NCBI GenBank assembly: GCA_022113835.1
Contig: JAILWY010000007.1
Location: 12,501,001-12,565,000 of the forward strand
DNA from: Atopsyche davidsoni
Lineage: Eukaryota; Arthropoda; Insecta; Trichoptera; Hydrobiosidae
Direction: 5' to 3'
DNA: 64,000 bases
A program made the translations under genes and the position numbers. Shown here piece after piece: positions 24,508 through 35,305 of the stretch (positions within the stretch are counted from its first letter, which is position 1; every line of letters starts with the position of its first letter). The notes beneath the pieces are model-generated. The model saw nothing but the letters and a program-made list of their open reading frames with translations. It was not told the DNA's origin and ran no database searches.

Positions 24508-24790
24508 CGATGCCCTCCTTTCTCTTTTTTCAGTACTTCTTTGTAATTTTTCTCCACCATCTCTTCGATGACATAACTTCTTATCCTCAACGATCTCGGT
24601 CGCAGCCAGCACTTGACTTCTCTTTCAACGTCCGAGGATTGTTGGAGGTGTTGATCCATCTGCACTACAATTGTCACGCTAAGGAAAAGCCCCTCGTCAT
24701 AAGGGGCCGAAGAGTTTCCGGGTTGAGCTCCCACATGCACTCCGCAAGCGTTGGGAGACAAACGAAGAGTTATTGAAGTGTCCATGTTAC
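24508..24790 (-). CDS. ZP-domain membrane protein, exon 2 (ZP-N half)
   Basis: It encodes residues about 77-171. It contains the rest of ZP-N: SITLRLSPNACGV and YDEGLFLSVTIVVQMD, then VEREVKCWL, supplying conserved cysteines at about 92 and 137. A basic stretch (KEVLKKEKGGHR) ends the exon. The donor is catcg|gtgagt and the acceptor is attttag. Confidence 0.9.
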
Positions 24791-26002
24791 CTAAAATCAC
24801 AAAAATAATAATAAATATTAAAAGTCAAACCATTTATTTTATATTTTTAATTATTACATTACGATTCCGAGAATCTAGCTATCGTTTGATCTTGTTGGTG
24901 AGTTAACAAAATTATTTTTTTAGTTCCTGAAAATATTTGTTATGTAAATAAGCAGTTTATTTAAAATAAAATATACTAATTATATTAATTTAAATATATT
25001 TAATTAGCAAGTAAAATAATCAAGGTTCTAATTCAATGTTTATAAACCAAATAACAAAGCACTGTTAAGTTAATTCCTTTCTTTGGTTTAATTTGATGTG
25101 TACGGACAGTTGCCTGCTTTCAGGCGCAGGTTTTTAAAACATTTTCTCAAAATCAAGGTCCGAGGCATCGACCGAATAAAGCAGGGGTGGCCAACTTTGT
25201 TTACATAAGATCTACTTAAAAATGTGTCGCGATCGGTTTGTTGTCACAGGCGTAGTCCAAGTGGGGAGGGAGAGGTGTGAAATACATATGATTTATTCGC
25301 TGTGTTTCAGTATGAGGTGCAGGAAAATAAATCACAGCTATAAAAAAAAAATTTATACGAAAAGCACGGTTCTATGACGCCGAATTACAGTACCGGTCTA
25401 GTGCAATATAAACAGAGAGCCCTTCCTACTTCCTAAGGTCCTGGATGAATGCTCTATTCATCTTGTAGTCTGAAATTGGCTTCGCGGTCGCTATTGACTT
25501 GTTGGTCGCCCCTGGTATAAAGAGTACAGGCTTACGGCTCAAAAAATAGTTCACGTTGAGTTCTAAGATTAAACGGTTCTGGTTCTTAATTTTGGTACTA
25601 TATATTATCATTCTAGAAAAAGTTAGGCTAGGCTGAGAAGATGTTCCGTAATTCATGAATACTTTTAATCATTACGTGAATCAATTTTTTGAAATGGTGG
25701 CGTTAATGAGTTTCATGCAATATTTTTTTTTAAGAAATACAATCAAATCAAAAATTTCAGTCAAAATATTTTAGCAATTTTCATTTTAATATAATTTTAA
25801 ATCTCAATTGTTAAGTCGCGGATCAGCTCTGAAATTTATGCTTACCCTACAATTTGAGCAATTTTGCAATGCGGTACCCAAAAATGGGAGTATTAACAAT
25901 GATTAATTAAGCTGTCAGTATCTGTAAAATATAAGGCGATGCTAATTTCTGTTGATCTGATTTGACGTGCACGGGAACAGAGTCGGGTTTCCCTTGACAG
26001 AC
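24791..26002 (-). other. Intron between ZP-gene exons 1 and 2
   Basis: A 1.2-kb AT-rich intron. The sequence from 25182 (caggggtggccaactttg) looks like one terminal repeat of a hAT-type element, but I cannot find the opposite end, so it may be a broken copy. The donor on the reverse strand, caag|gtctgt, is weaker than average. Confidence 0.6.
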
Positions 26003-26231
26003 CTTGCGCCCGGCACTCTCTGGAGAAGTCCTTGGTGAAGACGACCCCCTTGAAGGGGCGCTCCATGCGGACGCGCACGTCCAAGGAGTCCCTGGAGCAG
26101 GAGGTGTCCACGTCCTCGATGTGGTTGCTGTTGAGGCGCGGCTTGCGGGACACGCTGGACGGGAAAATCAGCTGAGCCTGCGCGGCCGCCAGGACCAGCG
26201 GCAGCATCAGCCAGACTCCTCGGGGAATCAT
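26003..26231 (-). CDS. ZP-domain type I membrane protein (apical matrix/cuticle type), coding exon 1 of 5
   Basis: The gene encodes a 520-aa secreted-then-anchored ZP (zona pellucida) domain protein. In arthropods such proteins polymerise on the apical surface of epithelia and shape cuticle and apical extracellular matrix. Joining the reverse-strand exons 26231-26003, 24790-24508, 24277-24108, 23959-23438 and 23163-22805 gives 1,563 nt in one frame with GT-AG at every junction. This exon has a signal peptide (MIPRGVWLMLPLVLAAAQA, residues 1-19) and the start of ZP-N, with SCSRDSLDVRVRMERPFKGVVFTKDFSREC (Cys at 45 and 73). An acceptor (tgtctgcag) ends only 8 bases before this ATG, so it is the first possible start in the exon and an upstream 5' UTR exon must exist. 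There are no PAN or EGF domains, so it is a short, simple ZP protein. I cannot assign it safely to one named Drosophila ZP gene. Confidence 0.9.
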
Positions 26232-26584
26232 CGCGCCGCCTGCAGACAACAATACAACCCATCAGTAGAATTCTTCAAATACCTCTCCTTCTCCGATGAC
26301 AATTTTACTAAACATATATGCATTTTAAATAAAATACTTGTTATTTTTTATTGGTGACCGGTTTCACCAATCTTTCACTTATAAAAATTAACATGTGGAA
26401 AAATCACTCAAGTATTTTATTTTAAATATTAAAATGTAATTCTACCAAGTACTCTATGTCAAAAGTATTGATTATTTTGGCATTCAATCTTCCAGTGTCT
26501 CTTTTTTCTTAGATTTTTCCCTAGACAGCTGCATTTATTATTTCGAAAAATATGACCAAAATATAATACCTCACACTATTTTAT

Positions 26585-26715
26585 GCATTTTTTGTGCAAG
26601 ACACTCTTAATTGTGATGTGGTCAACCCATGGTGTTTTAAGGATTCTCCTATAAAGCAGCATTTCATACGTCTCGATATTCCAGGCCTCAACTTCACAAG
26701 TAAGACCTTTTTTCA
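26585..26715 (-). mobile_element. RTE-like LINE fragment
   Basis: The reverse strand reads VEAWNIETYEMLLYRRILK and then TPWVDHITIKSVLHKK, which is the C-terminal signature of RTE-type reverse transcriptase ORFs. The fragment is short and bounded by unrelated AT-rich sequence. Confidence 0.7.
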
Positions 26716-28699
26716 TATACATGTAATCTTTCGTATCATAAGACTTCCAGCCAATAGTTCTTGCTGTATTAGGAAATATTTATTATTTTTATGTGGTACA
26801 CGAGAAAAAAAATGGAGGAAAATCGTGGAAAAAAATGGCGTGGTTTTGTCAGTGGGTCAGTACAATGGTGAAGCAGTACTCGCTAATGCGTAAATAAAGA
26901 TGTTGCAAGAGCAGCCTGATGCTTCATTTCGATCGCGTGACCTCCCCGGCAGCCTTATCGTCCGAACCGTAGACAGCTGTGCTGTTTTGGGAGCAGGTCG
27001 TTTCCGTTTCCGAAAGAAGCCTTTGAAACGCAGGCAGTGTGAAGAAATGCCAGTGGCGTGCTGGCGGTGCGACAGGAAGTCTTAATTTAAATAAATAAAG
27101 CGAATTGAATACTCTAAAAACAGTTGTCTCTTACTCGAGATGGCGTTTTTTTTACTATATATTACTTTTTTGTATGATTATAATTATTACATTTTATATT
27201 TGAAGCTCTCCGGTTCGACCTACACTCTGTTCTAGTTTGGATGGAGGCTATTTGTTTTAACGCTGCGTGTATTTTATTTATAAATAAATAAATAAACACA
27301 CGTGTTTGCTACATTTTATTACTCAGCATCAAAACGGAAATGAAACATTGAGTAATACACTTTAATATTTTATTAAACTTTTTAATACAAACTGGGTGTT
27401 TATGAACGATTTCATGTCCGGAATAATAGCTTGCTCTGTGCAAAACCCACCGCACGCCACTGAGCAACAGATGACTTCGAGTTGCTCTGCGATCGAGTAG
27501 ATATCATTTTGGTAACCTTGGGACGATTCGACCTTCTTATTTTCTGTTTATCTGAATTATTTATAAAGTTGTTTAAAATTCTAATTACTAACAGGAAGAA
27601 AGAGCATTTTGACTGTTTATTTCTAATCTGCAATCTTTGTGAAATATAATTGTTTTATTAATAAAACGTACAGCGAATTATATGGCTTAAGAGATGCGAA
27701 TCGCATAATAAACGACCACTTAATATTAAAAACTGTGAAGGTTAGAAATAGTTAATTTATTTGGTTTTTAAAAATGATATTTTTACGTTTAATATTTACG
27801 CTACGAGTAACTAAAACTTTCGTTCAATATATATTTAGACATTAACAATTTAAAAAAATATAACATCTATTCTCATTTTACATATAACTTGAATCTAATC
27901 GAATAAGATTACAATACTTTATATGGATTTTAATAATAACATAAGTCATATAATAACCAATGAAAAATCATATTTACTTTTCAATGAATTATAAAAAAAG
28001 GGTTGACTAGAAATCAGCCCTGTCGAATATTTTGTAAATATTCTGAAAATTATTTTTGTAATCATTTTAATTTCAATCAGAAAAAAACTTGAATATTTTA
28101 TTAAATCTTTATAACAAACAATATTTACACAGCATGTATGTATATAAAATAATACATTGGGTATTTAAAAAAATATGTAGATTATCCATTTTACTGGCGT
28201 TTTGGTTGTTTTATGTGGTAAGCTTACAAAACAGTGACTTCTTCACGAGTCAAGATTTAAAAAGACAGGTTTCGCAAGTGCAAAGTGTTACACATTCTTT
28301 AAAAACGATATATTTATAATACTGGATGACCTATTGCAGTTTAAGAGTGCAATGCAAAAAAAAATACATTTGTAATTTAAATAAGATGTTTTTGAATGCA
28401 TGTTTAATAATGGTGTTAAAATATGAAATTTAAGGACACAAAATGTCAAAGACTAATAAATAGTTAGACATGTGCAATCTTTTTGACAGATTTTTTTAAC
28501 TCTGCTTTAAAACTTGACTCACTAAATATATTTATTTAAATACAATTGTGAAACCTGGCAGTAGAAAATGATACTGTGAAGTCAAAATATCTATTTTAAA
28601 ATTCAACCAATTCATATTTTTAAATATATATTTTATTAATATCAACATGTGCTAATGCAAAAAAAAATATTTGGGCAGCTGGTTAAATGAGAACTGAAA

Positions 28700-29140
28700 T
28701 CCTGATCAGGAAATTAATGTGAGAATTGAGACAGCACGCAGTACGTTTAATAACTTGAGGAAAGTACTATGCTCAAGAGATGTAACATTGAAATTTAGCT
28801 GGAGATTTATCAAGTGTTATGTCGTCTCAGTTCTCCTTTATAGAATTGAAGCTTGAACAGTCATGTCAGCTACTATGCGAAGAATTGAGGCTACAGAAAT
28901 GTGGCTGTATATGAGAATCCGAGAGTCTTGCACTGAATGTGAATGTACAAGAAGTGGAAGGTATATGACCAATAAATATAGCATCATCCAGTTGATCGTC
29001 CAAAGAAAAATCTAAGAAAAAAGGGGCATTGAAAAGAGGATGCAGAATTTGCGCCAGTGGAAATTGGCGCTCGATGAAATGGTCAATGAGGAGAGGCATC
29101 ATAAGAATATTAAAAATTCTTTTCCTCCTGTTGCCTCTCC
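28700..29140 (+). mobile_element. RTE-like LINE fragment, + orientation, left half of an inverted pair
   Basis: The forward strand reads RIETARSTFNNLRKVLCSRDVTL, KCYVVSVLLYRIEA, a stop, then MRRIEATEMWLYMRI, and further on NKYSIIQLIVQRK and EKRGIEKRMQNLRQW. These are C-terminal RTE-type ORF motifs in the right order, with internal deletions and stops. Confidence 0.72.
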
Positions 29141-29368
29141 TCATAGGAGGTTGGGCCTTCCAATGCCCCTTTTTCCTTCGATTTTTCCTTGGATTATCAA
29201 CTGGAGGATGCCATACTTATTGTTGCGAAAAATGTTTACCAAAATAGGAGACCTTCCGCTTCTTTACCAACGTCAAGAGTTCTCTTTCTTGGCACATTCT
29301 GTGCGAGACTCTTTCGTTTGTGACGCGGTCAACCCGCGGTATTTTAAGGATTTTCCTATACAGATAAT
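29141..29368 (-). mobile_element. RTE-like LINE fragment, - orientation, right half of an inverted pair
   Basis: The reverse strand reads RKILKIPRVDRVTNERVSHRM, ELLTLVKKRKVSYFG, then IIQGKIEGKRGIG after a frameshift. It is the same LINE segment as the + copy ending just upstream. The two meet head to head, leaving exact inverted 12-mers (atgaggagaggc/gcctctcctcat) at about 29087 and 29136. Confidence 0.72.
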
Positions 29369-29478
29369 ATAAATATAAAATAGAAAGGCATAATTATATA
29401 AGAAATGTATACAAAAGCCTTCGGCTTGTAGCGTGAATGTCAACGAGAGCCCGAAAATGAAAGCAGAGATACACGCAC

Positions 29479-29560
29479 CTGTCGCGGGCCGCGTGAGACT
29501 TTTCATGGGAATGGAGCGATTGTCAGCGCTGAACAATATAATATTTTCACATATGCCGCA
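29479..29560 (-). other. Candidate 5' UTR exon and promoter of the ZP-domain gene
   Basis: On the reverse strand a GC-rich stretch ends in a strong donor (gcgacag|gtgcgt, exon end at 29479). The first coding exon of the ZP gene begins with an acceptor 3.2 kb downstream and has no promoter of its own. The region 29460-29600 is CpG-rich against an AT-rich background, as expected at a transcription start. No transcript evidence is available, so both ends are inferred. Confidence 0.33.
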
Positions 29561-30039
29561 CTTTTACCGAGCAGGGGACCCGTCGGCGATCGCTTTCATA
29601 AACCCATGAAAACCGATTCTCTACTTTGACCTCAGCACGCGAAATTCTATTTCCTCACTACAAGCATATCGCCATTATTTTTTTACGGGCGTTCGGTTAT
29701 CGTCAAACGAGTTTGAATGAAATTTTTTTACTATATTTTTCACACACAGAATCCTACTTTGTGAAAAATAGCCTAGATTTTATCGCACAATACGCTTGCT
29801 GTTTTTTTTTTTAATTAGTTCTGAAACCCAACGAATATAACGACTGATTGACTTTTGTATTCGATTGCAATGTTCATAGTTAAATATTTCAAAGGTGAAG
29901 GCACGTTTGAAAGACAATGAAATTTTCGTCAACTCAGGACCTATTTAGAAAAAATAATAAATCATGATTTTGTTATTTATTGCATGAAACAATGATGGTT
30001 CTTATATGTATATTTATAGTGCTTGATAAAAAAATACAC

Positions 30040-30162
30040 TGAGTGTTCATAGTTTTCTCGTGGAGAATAGTGTAGTGAGTCCTTTTACCCTACAGTTTTA
30101 TATTTGAAGGAATAGTCTGCATATTGCTACAGCCCAATAGTATTATTATATAATCCTTTCTA
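30040..30162 (+). repeat. Dispersed repeat family A, copy 1 (short)
   Basis: It shares the ordered blocks gtgttcat-gttttct, aatagtgtagtg-gtcc, agtctgc-tattgct, caatag-attatt and taatcctt with copies at 40872-41046, 56022-56245, 61100-61412 and 61934-62202 (inverted). It looks like a truncated copy lacking the first 40-50 bases. Confidence 0.7.
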
Positions 30163-30332
30163 CTCAGCTTGTCACGAGTATGTAATTTGAGTTATTGTCA
30201 ATAAAAATAATACAAATACAAAAAATATAGAGACACAAACCAATATACAAGTTGACTTCATGTTTTACCTATATTGCATTTTTCGATTTTACTCGATGTA
30301 TCAATAAGATAAAGGGTTTTTTTTTAATATCT

Positions 30333-30690
30333 TTAGCAAGTTTCTGCATGTGCTTTATATTTTTGCAAGTGAAACAATTTTAGTATCACAAATAATAATG
30401 TTATTTTCAATTTAGAAGATTTCAGGTTCTGCAGTGTTGTCTGCGTACTGAGTGACCCACCAGCTCGATGGTTGAATTTCCAGAAATCCTTCATAGTCAG
30501 GGCAGAGCCGCCGGGTTTCCCAAGCCAGATCCTCTCATTCTTCTCTCCAGATAACCGAACAATGCTGACCAGAGGATTGTTCTCCATCCACTCTGGCGTT
30601 TCATTGCCTAACGCTCCACCATGTTGAGTACTTTTGCTGTGCGTGTATCGAGATGGAAATTGCGAGGCCGTTCTTCTTGAATATTTTTTT
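30333..30690 (-). other. Exon-like open reading frame, unidentified
   Basis: The reverse strand is open from about 30685 to the stop at 30333 and has non-random, coding-like composition: RRTASQFPSRY, then NETPEWMENNPL, then KPGGSALTMKDFWKFNHRAGG. The last 30 residues drift into low-complexity K/L-rich sequence, so a splice donor or the end of homology probably lies near 30420. I do not recognise a family. It could be a missed exon, a retrocopy fragment or part of an unknown transposon. Confidence 0.25.
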
Positions 30691-31882
30691 TAATGAATAG
30701 TGATTAGCAACTCGGTTAGACACACTCGATAAGTTCCTTCGTATGTTTATTTATATATTGCTACGAAGTTTTAGTTCATTGATCGTTGAATGACGCTGCT
30801 AATATAAGCGAGAACAATTTTATAAAAATTAAATTATAAAAATTCTTACTAATTTTTAAGACGAGTCGACATAGAATCTGAGCTTTAAAAAGACTCACTT
30901 TACATAAAGAAAAAAAGTTTTATAAAGTCGCTTCACAAATCAAATCAAAAATAAAACTGCGGAAATAGAAATATTCACACCATATAGAATATCCTGGATT
31001 TCTATAGACCAAATAAACAAGTTTGCTGCCCAGATTGATGTCTACATTTAAATATTTTTTATAACAGCGCAGAGCATAATACATTATGCATATCATTATT
31101 AATATTGCTCGTTTTTTGCCTAATAAATTGTCTGCAAACAACAAATCTAAATATTTTTAAAATTCCTAACAGGAGAATTTGATAGAACTTCACATTACTC
31201 CATAAAAAGTCAACAATAAAACAAGAAGATGAAACTTAATAAAATTGGCAACAAAATATTCGGAATTAAGACTAAATATTATAATAAGTATTGTTTACAA
31301 ACAGGTTTTTATGTTTTTCTTTGTCTGAAGTTTATCCATGATATTTTTTTAGATAATTAGTTATAACGAGAATCCTTCGATATGCTTACTTTTTAATTGA
31401 ATGAAGTGTTATGCAATGCAAAAAATAAAACTTTTTTTTAATTGCTGTTTTAAATTAATTTCCATACTACTGAGGCGAGTACGTGTTCATTACAAATGAA
31501 ATGATTTTTTGCATTTTTTTTAATATACCAGCGCGATGGACGATTTCATTTTATACGAAAACCTCGTATTTAATTTGGGCAGCCGCAAAATTAACGCTAT
31601 TTTAATTTTATTCAAGATCTTTTGAAAGCAAACCCAGCCAGTGGTATCCGAGGCGGTTAACAGCGCGGAAAGACCTACGAATAATGAAATCCTAAACGCG
31701 GTGGTCCGGCACTGTATATTATGTATATTAATATATTCTTTCCGATATACACTGACGTCATTAGCGAACTTGCAAATGAAAAGCACTCATCATCATTACT
31801 GCCTATCTGCGATCATTTTACCGGAAAGACGCGATGATCCGGCAGTGTTTTATAGACAAAACAAAAAAATGTTGCTGTACAT

Positions 31883-32357
31883 CATAGGCTCCCAAACTAT
31901 TTTGTCCCGTCGACCCTTTGTCGATTTTTCCTGTTTTTCGTAGACCCCTGTCTTTCTAATATTGAATTTTTATAACATTCATCAACTTCAAAGATATTTT
32001 TGACATCTGATACACAGGGTGCGCCATATTTTATGTCGGTATGTAAACATTAAATATCTTTGACATTTATCAACCGATTGACTTGATTAAACATGTTTTG
32101 AAACATTAATTCAATACAATTTTAACCATGCTTCACACTGAAACAACGCGCCGAAATAGTGACGCTGTACATTGAAAATAGTCGTTTAGTTGTGTTAACT
32201 CAACGTGCATATCGTGGCCAACATGCCCCATGGGATCCACTCTTGTAGACCCCCATTTACAGTTCGTGACCCCCAATTTAATTTTTCGCTGTCCTCGACC
32301 CCTTGCAGGGCAGAATCGATCCATGGGGGTCGATATTGACCACTTTGGGAACCTATG
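31883..32357. mobile_element. hAT-type non-autonomous element (MITE), 475 bp
   Basis: The terminal inverted repeats are cataggctcccaaac on the left and ctttgggaacctatg on the right (13 of 15 positions match). Both ends are flanked by the exact 8-bp direct repeat ctgtacat (31875-31882 and 32358-32365), the target duplication expected of hAT transposases. The sub-terminal regions carry further short G/C-rich repeats (gtcgaccc, gtagaccc, gtgaccccc, ctcgacccc). The interior is unusual: see the mariner-like segment at about 32014-32227. Confidence 0.88.
32014..32227 (+). mobile_element. Mariner/Tc1-like segment inside the hAT MITE
   Basis: It begins with a terminal-repeat-like acagggtgcgcca and includes an open stretch (32138-32227) reading LKQRAEIVTLYIENSR and then TQRAYR. 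This resembles the N-terminal helix-turn-helix of mariner-like transposases of the EQR-IVxxY type. The similarity ends where hAT sub-terminal sequence resumes. No catalytic DD(E/D) part is present. Confidence 0.5.
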
Positions 32358-33776
32358 CTGTACATGAATTCAAGCACAAACGACGAACCGTTATTCGAAG
32401 AGACGTAACAACCCGAGCTCAACTCAAGTTTAGTTTATTTGCTTCAAAGCGTTTTCTCGACTACTAAAAAACGCTATTTAATTGATTCTCCACGAAAGAG
32501 ACGTACAGTAAAAATTATAAGTTTATAATCCGTTTGCAACGGTAAAAATATTGTTTGCTTCCCTTCTCGGTGGCGTTTTTTTTTCTGGATTGCACCAGCA
32601 TAGGGGCTTTGTAGATTGTTTGTCCGATGCGGTTTTGTATATATCTACCGTTTGACCGTTAATTGAACGCTCGTACCTTATCGCATCCGCAATAACACTC
32701 AACGTCGCTCTGCTGAGGGAACCGCGGATCGAGTCTAGGGAAGGGAACTATCGAGGGTAATAACCGAGAAGTCGATTTCAAAATATCAATCAGCCTTAAA
32801 CGGTAATCTATGCATATTTACAATATGTTTTTTTTCCATCCTTAGTATTGCGAATAGCGGGAAGAAGCGACGCTATTACTCCACTCCGGGGCCACCTGAG
32901 TAGCCGGCAGGTGCTAACCGCTGCTAGCACCGGACATGATCGGCGCTACAGGTTTTTATAATAGCCATGGAGTTTATTTAGGTTACAATTACTGTAATTA
33001 AACATTTTTTCTTGATATTTTGCAATATCTGCATCAAACATATCTACAAGTGATTCAATTTAGTTTTTTTTTGGATTCATTGAACATATAAAAATATTGA
33101 TAATTCGAAGAAAGGGTGGATCGAAGTGTTAATATTATAATTGACAAATGCCCAGAGCGGGTTTTGGAAGTAATAAGTAAAGTATTTTGCTCGGAGGGTG
33201 ACCGGCTGACCCGCCTGACCCACAAATTATGCAGCCGACAGCGTTTCCGCCGCAACGGAACTTCCGTTTCGTAACTTCAGGCGCCGTCCATTCATGACCT
33301 CGCTATCGGCATTCTCGGGCAGGAAAATACAACGCCTTGTTTATTAAAGTATCAGTAACTAGTAATTGCGAACGAATTTTCGGGTCCTCAGACGTTTCGG
33401 TCAGCTTCGAGGGCTTCCCTGAAACAAAACTTCGCGTCGAAACGTGACCCCTAAAACCTGCGAGCGAATAAAAAAATAATTTTAAATTTAACTCGCATCA
33501 ATGATCTGATCATATTACTTTATATACACTAATATCTTCGTCCCTATAAGCGATAAATCTTTATGTTAAAATATATTCTAATGTTTAAGGTATTTTAAAC
33601 TCATGGTCTTAGTCTGAATACAAAATAAATAAAAACAAAAAGAGCCAATAAATTATTAAATAATGAAAAGAATGTCAATTATGATTTTTTTAATAATTCA
33701 ATAATATATTTCAGTTTGACAAATATATTTATTACACTAATTATACTAGATTAGAATATTTCATGTCTAGCCGTGG

Positions 33777-33804
33777 CACGTGGCGGGCACGTGGCGGGCA
33801 CGTG
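33777..33804. promoter_or_regulatory. Three phased CACGTG E-boxes
   Basis: Perfect palindromic CACGTG sites begin at 33777, 33788 and 33799, exactly 11 bp apart, within a short direct repeat (ggcacgtggcg). CACGTG is the consensus for bHLH and bHLH-leucine-zipper or bHLH-PAS dimers of the Myc/Max and Clock/Cycle type. One helical turn of spacing puts all sites on the same DNA face. Confidence 0.5.
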
Positions 33805-33810
33805 GTGGGG

Positions 33811-33850
33811 CCCTGCGCGGCTCGTGGCGCGGCTCGTGACCCGCGCAGGG
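33811..33850. repeat. GC-rich inverted repeat next to the E-box cluster
   Basis: ccctgcgcgg (33811-33820) is the inverse of ccgcgcaggg (33841-33850). Between them ggctcgtg occurs twice. It is extremely CpG-rich for this genome. Confidence 0.75.
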
Positions 33851-35292
33851 CTCGGCCCGTTAGGCGCCCCAGAGCCGCGCTAGGGATGGGCGCGATCGTC
33901 CACTCGACTCACACCGTTCGAATAATCGATTAAATCACGAGTGATCGAATGATCAATACATTATGTAAATTCACAAAAATTTACAGAAATTTCGATTAAT
34001 TATTTTTTTAAATCACTTTAATGTGCAAATCTGACGTCTTTTTTTAATATGTTTTTGGGATTTTTGTGGTGTCGTCTAAAAAGTGAGTACATATTGCATA
34101 TTTGCGATTTTTTCATAATTACTTACTAGATTATTAAGCTGTATATTCTATTTAATCGATAGTTATAGTGCACACCCGAGACGCAGGCAATTATATCATG
34201 AAACCAGTTTGTCTCGCCTTCCGATCGTTGCCGACTTCAGATTCGCCGAGTGCCATTTTTTGTTCATCCACTTCCGGGCCACTGAGACGTCCCATTATTT
34301 CCGGACGCATTTATAATCGCTAAAGTCAGAATAAATAAAATCGATTAGAAATTCCTTACTTTATAACTAAATTAGTTTTCTAATGGTTCTTTATGGTGTG
34401 AATTTGCATTTGGGAGAAAAGCAGATGATAACGCTTATCGGCTCAGTGGTTAGATTATGGATACTTGGTCGAGAGGTTTTCAGGAGTCTGTGTTACTGGG
34501 CTGTTGTTTCAGCTTGCTTAGAGACGGTTTGAATTGATATTTCACGAGTCTATTTATATAGGGTGAAAAATAATGGCTTTGTGGTATGGAAAGGTTGACG
34601 ACTGCTGGGCGCGAGTGGCCGAGGTAGTGCGGTAACGGTGCGGCCGTGGTCTACCCGACCTAGCGGGTACCGTTTCAAAAGCAGCTCCGTCTAATTCCCT
34701 GTGACAGCCGCGTCCTCTGCTGGATGAGTGTCTCTCTGGGCGCGTCGGCGGAGACGATTAGTGCGCGCGTTACAAGGTTTTTTCATGGCTGGTGATTGTC
34801 GTTTGAACTGTTTTTAATGAGTGCGCTAATATTGCATTATTTCGACGTGATTTAGAGTACGGTATTCAGCTTTTGAAATGATAGTCTTGTTCATATCATT
34901 AATAACAGACATTAGATAAATATTAATCAAATAACTGGTCAATGATATTTATATGTGAAACAATCAAATATCATACTTAAACGATGCCTCTAAAGAGCTC
35001 TTCTTGCTATTTCAGAGAAAAAGTGACAATTACCTTTCTCGAATGCTAAATATATACGATAGAGTTACTTTAATTATTTATTTTTACGTACACTTTGCTG
35101 AGACAATTGTGTATAATTTTCTCATTAAGTATGAAATCTGTGTGAATTTTTTTTCATCGCTGGTTTTGTAGTTGTTTTGATCAGCTTTATATAACAATAA
35201 AAAGTAAAGATTTTGCGCTAAATGAAGTACAGATAAAAGAAGAAGCGAAAACTGTATATTTATTTATAAAGCACCGCGTTTAACGAGTACTT

Positions 35293-35305
35293 GATTTTTA
35301 TTGTT
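35293..35305. repeat. Target-site duplication, 3' side of the LINE
   Basis: The 13-mer gatttttattgtt is repeated exactly at 38665-38677 and flanks the LINE. The last two T bases may equally belong to the poly(A) tail as read on the other strand. Confidence 0.88.

Larger units (their letters stand above)
26242..29476 (-). other. Probable 5' UTR intron of the ZP-domain gene, with transposon debris
   Basis: It lies between the acceptor before the first coding exon and the candidate upstream donor at 29478-29477. It holds RTE-like fragments at 26585-26715, 28700-29140 and 29140-29368. A GC-richer stretch at 26890-27085 has a 61-codon ORF with no recognised domain. The rest is AT-rich and featureless to me. 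Confidence 0.4.
29601..31874. other. Mostly featureless AT-rich DNA
   Basis: It holds one dispersed-repeat copy (30040-30162) and one exon-like reverse-strand ORF (30333-30690). Nothing else is recognised. Confidence 0.4.
32366..35292. other. Intergenic DNA with islands of high complexity
   Basis: GC/CpG-rich stretches occur at about 32560-32940, 33170-33460, 33765-33910, 34195-34320 and 34600-34780, separated by AT-rich DNA. No coding sequence or confident RNA gene is seen. A tRNA A-box-like string (ggctcagtggttag, 34440) has no matching B box. Confidence 0.4.

Noticed and set aside
25182..25420. hAT-like terminus caggggtggccaac
   Set aside because: Only one end is visible. No inverted partner or target duplication was found, so it is not called as an element.
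26900..27085. 61-codon ORF in a GC-richer stretch
   Set aside because: Short, without a known motif, and located in transposon-rich intronic DNA. Base composition alone explains the lack of stops.
33880..33960. Possible transposon end (agggatgggcgcgatcg with cgattaaatcacgag)
   Set aside because: Resembles some hAT termini, but no opposite end or duplication was found.
34435..34510. tRNA-like ggctcagtggttag
   Set aside because: A convincing A box but no GGTTCRANYCC B box and no acceptor-stem pairing. At best a decayed SINE head.
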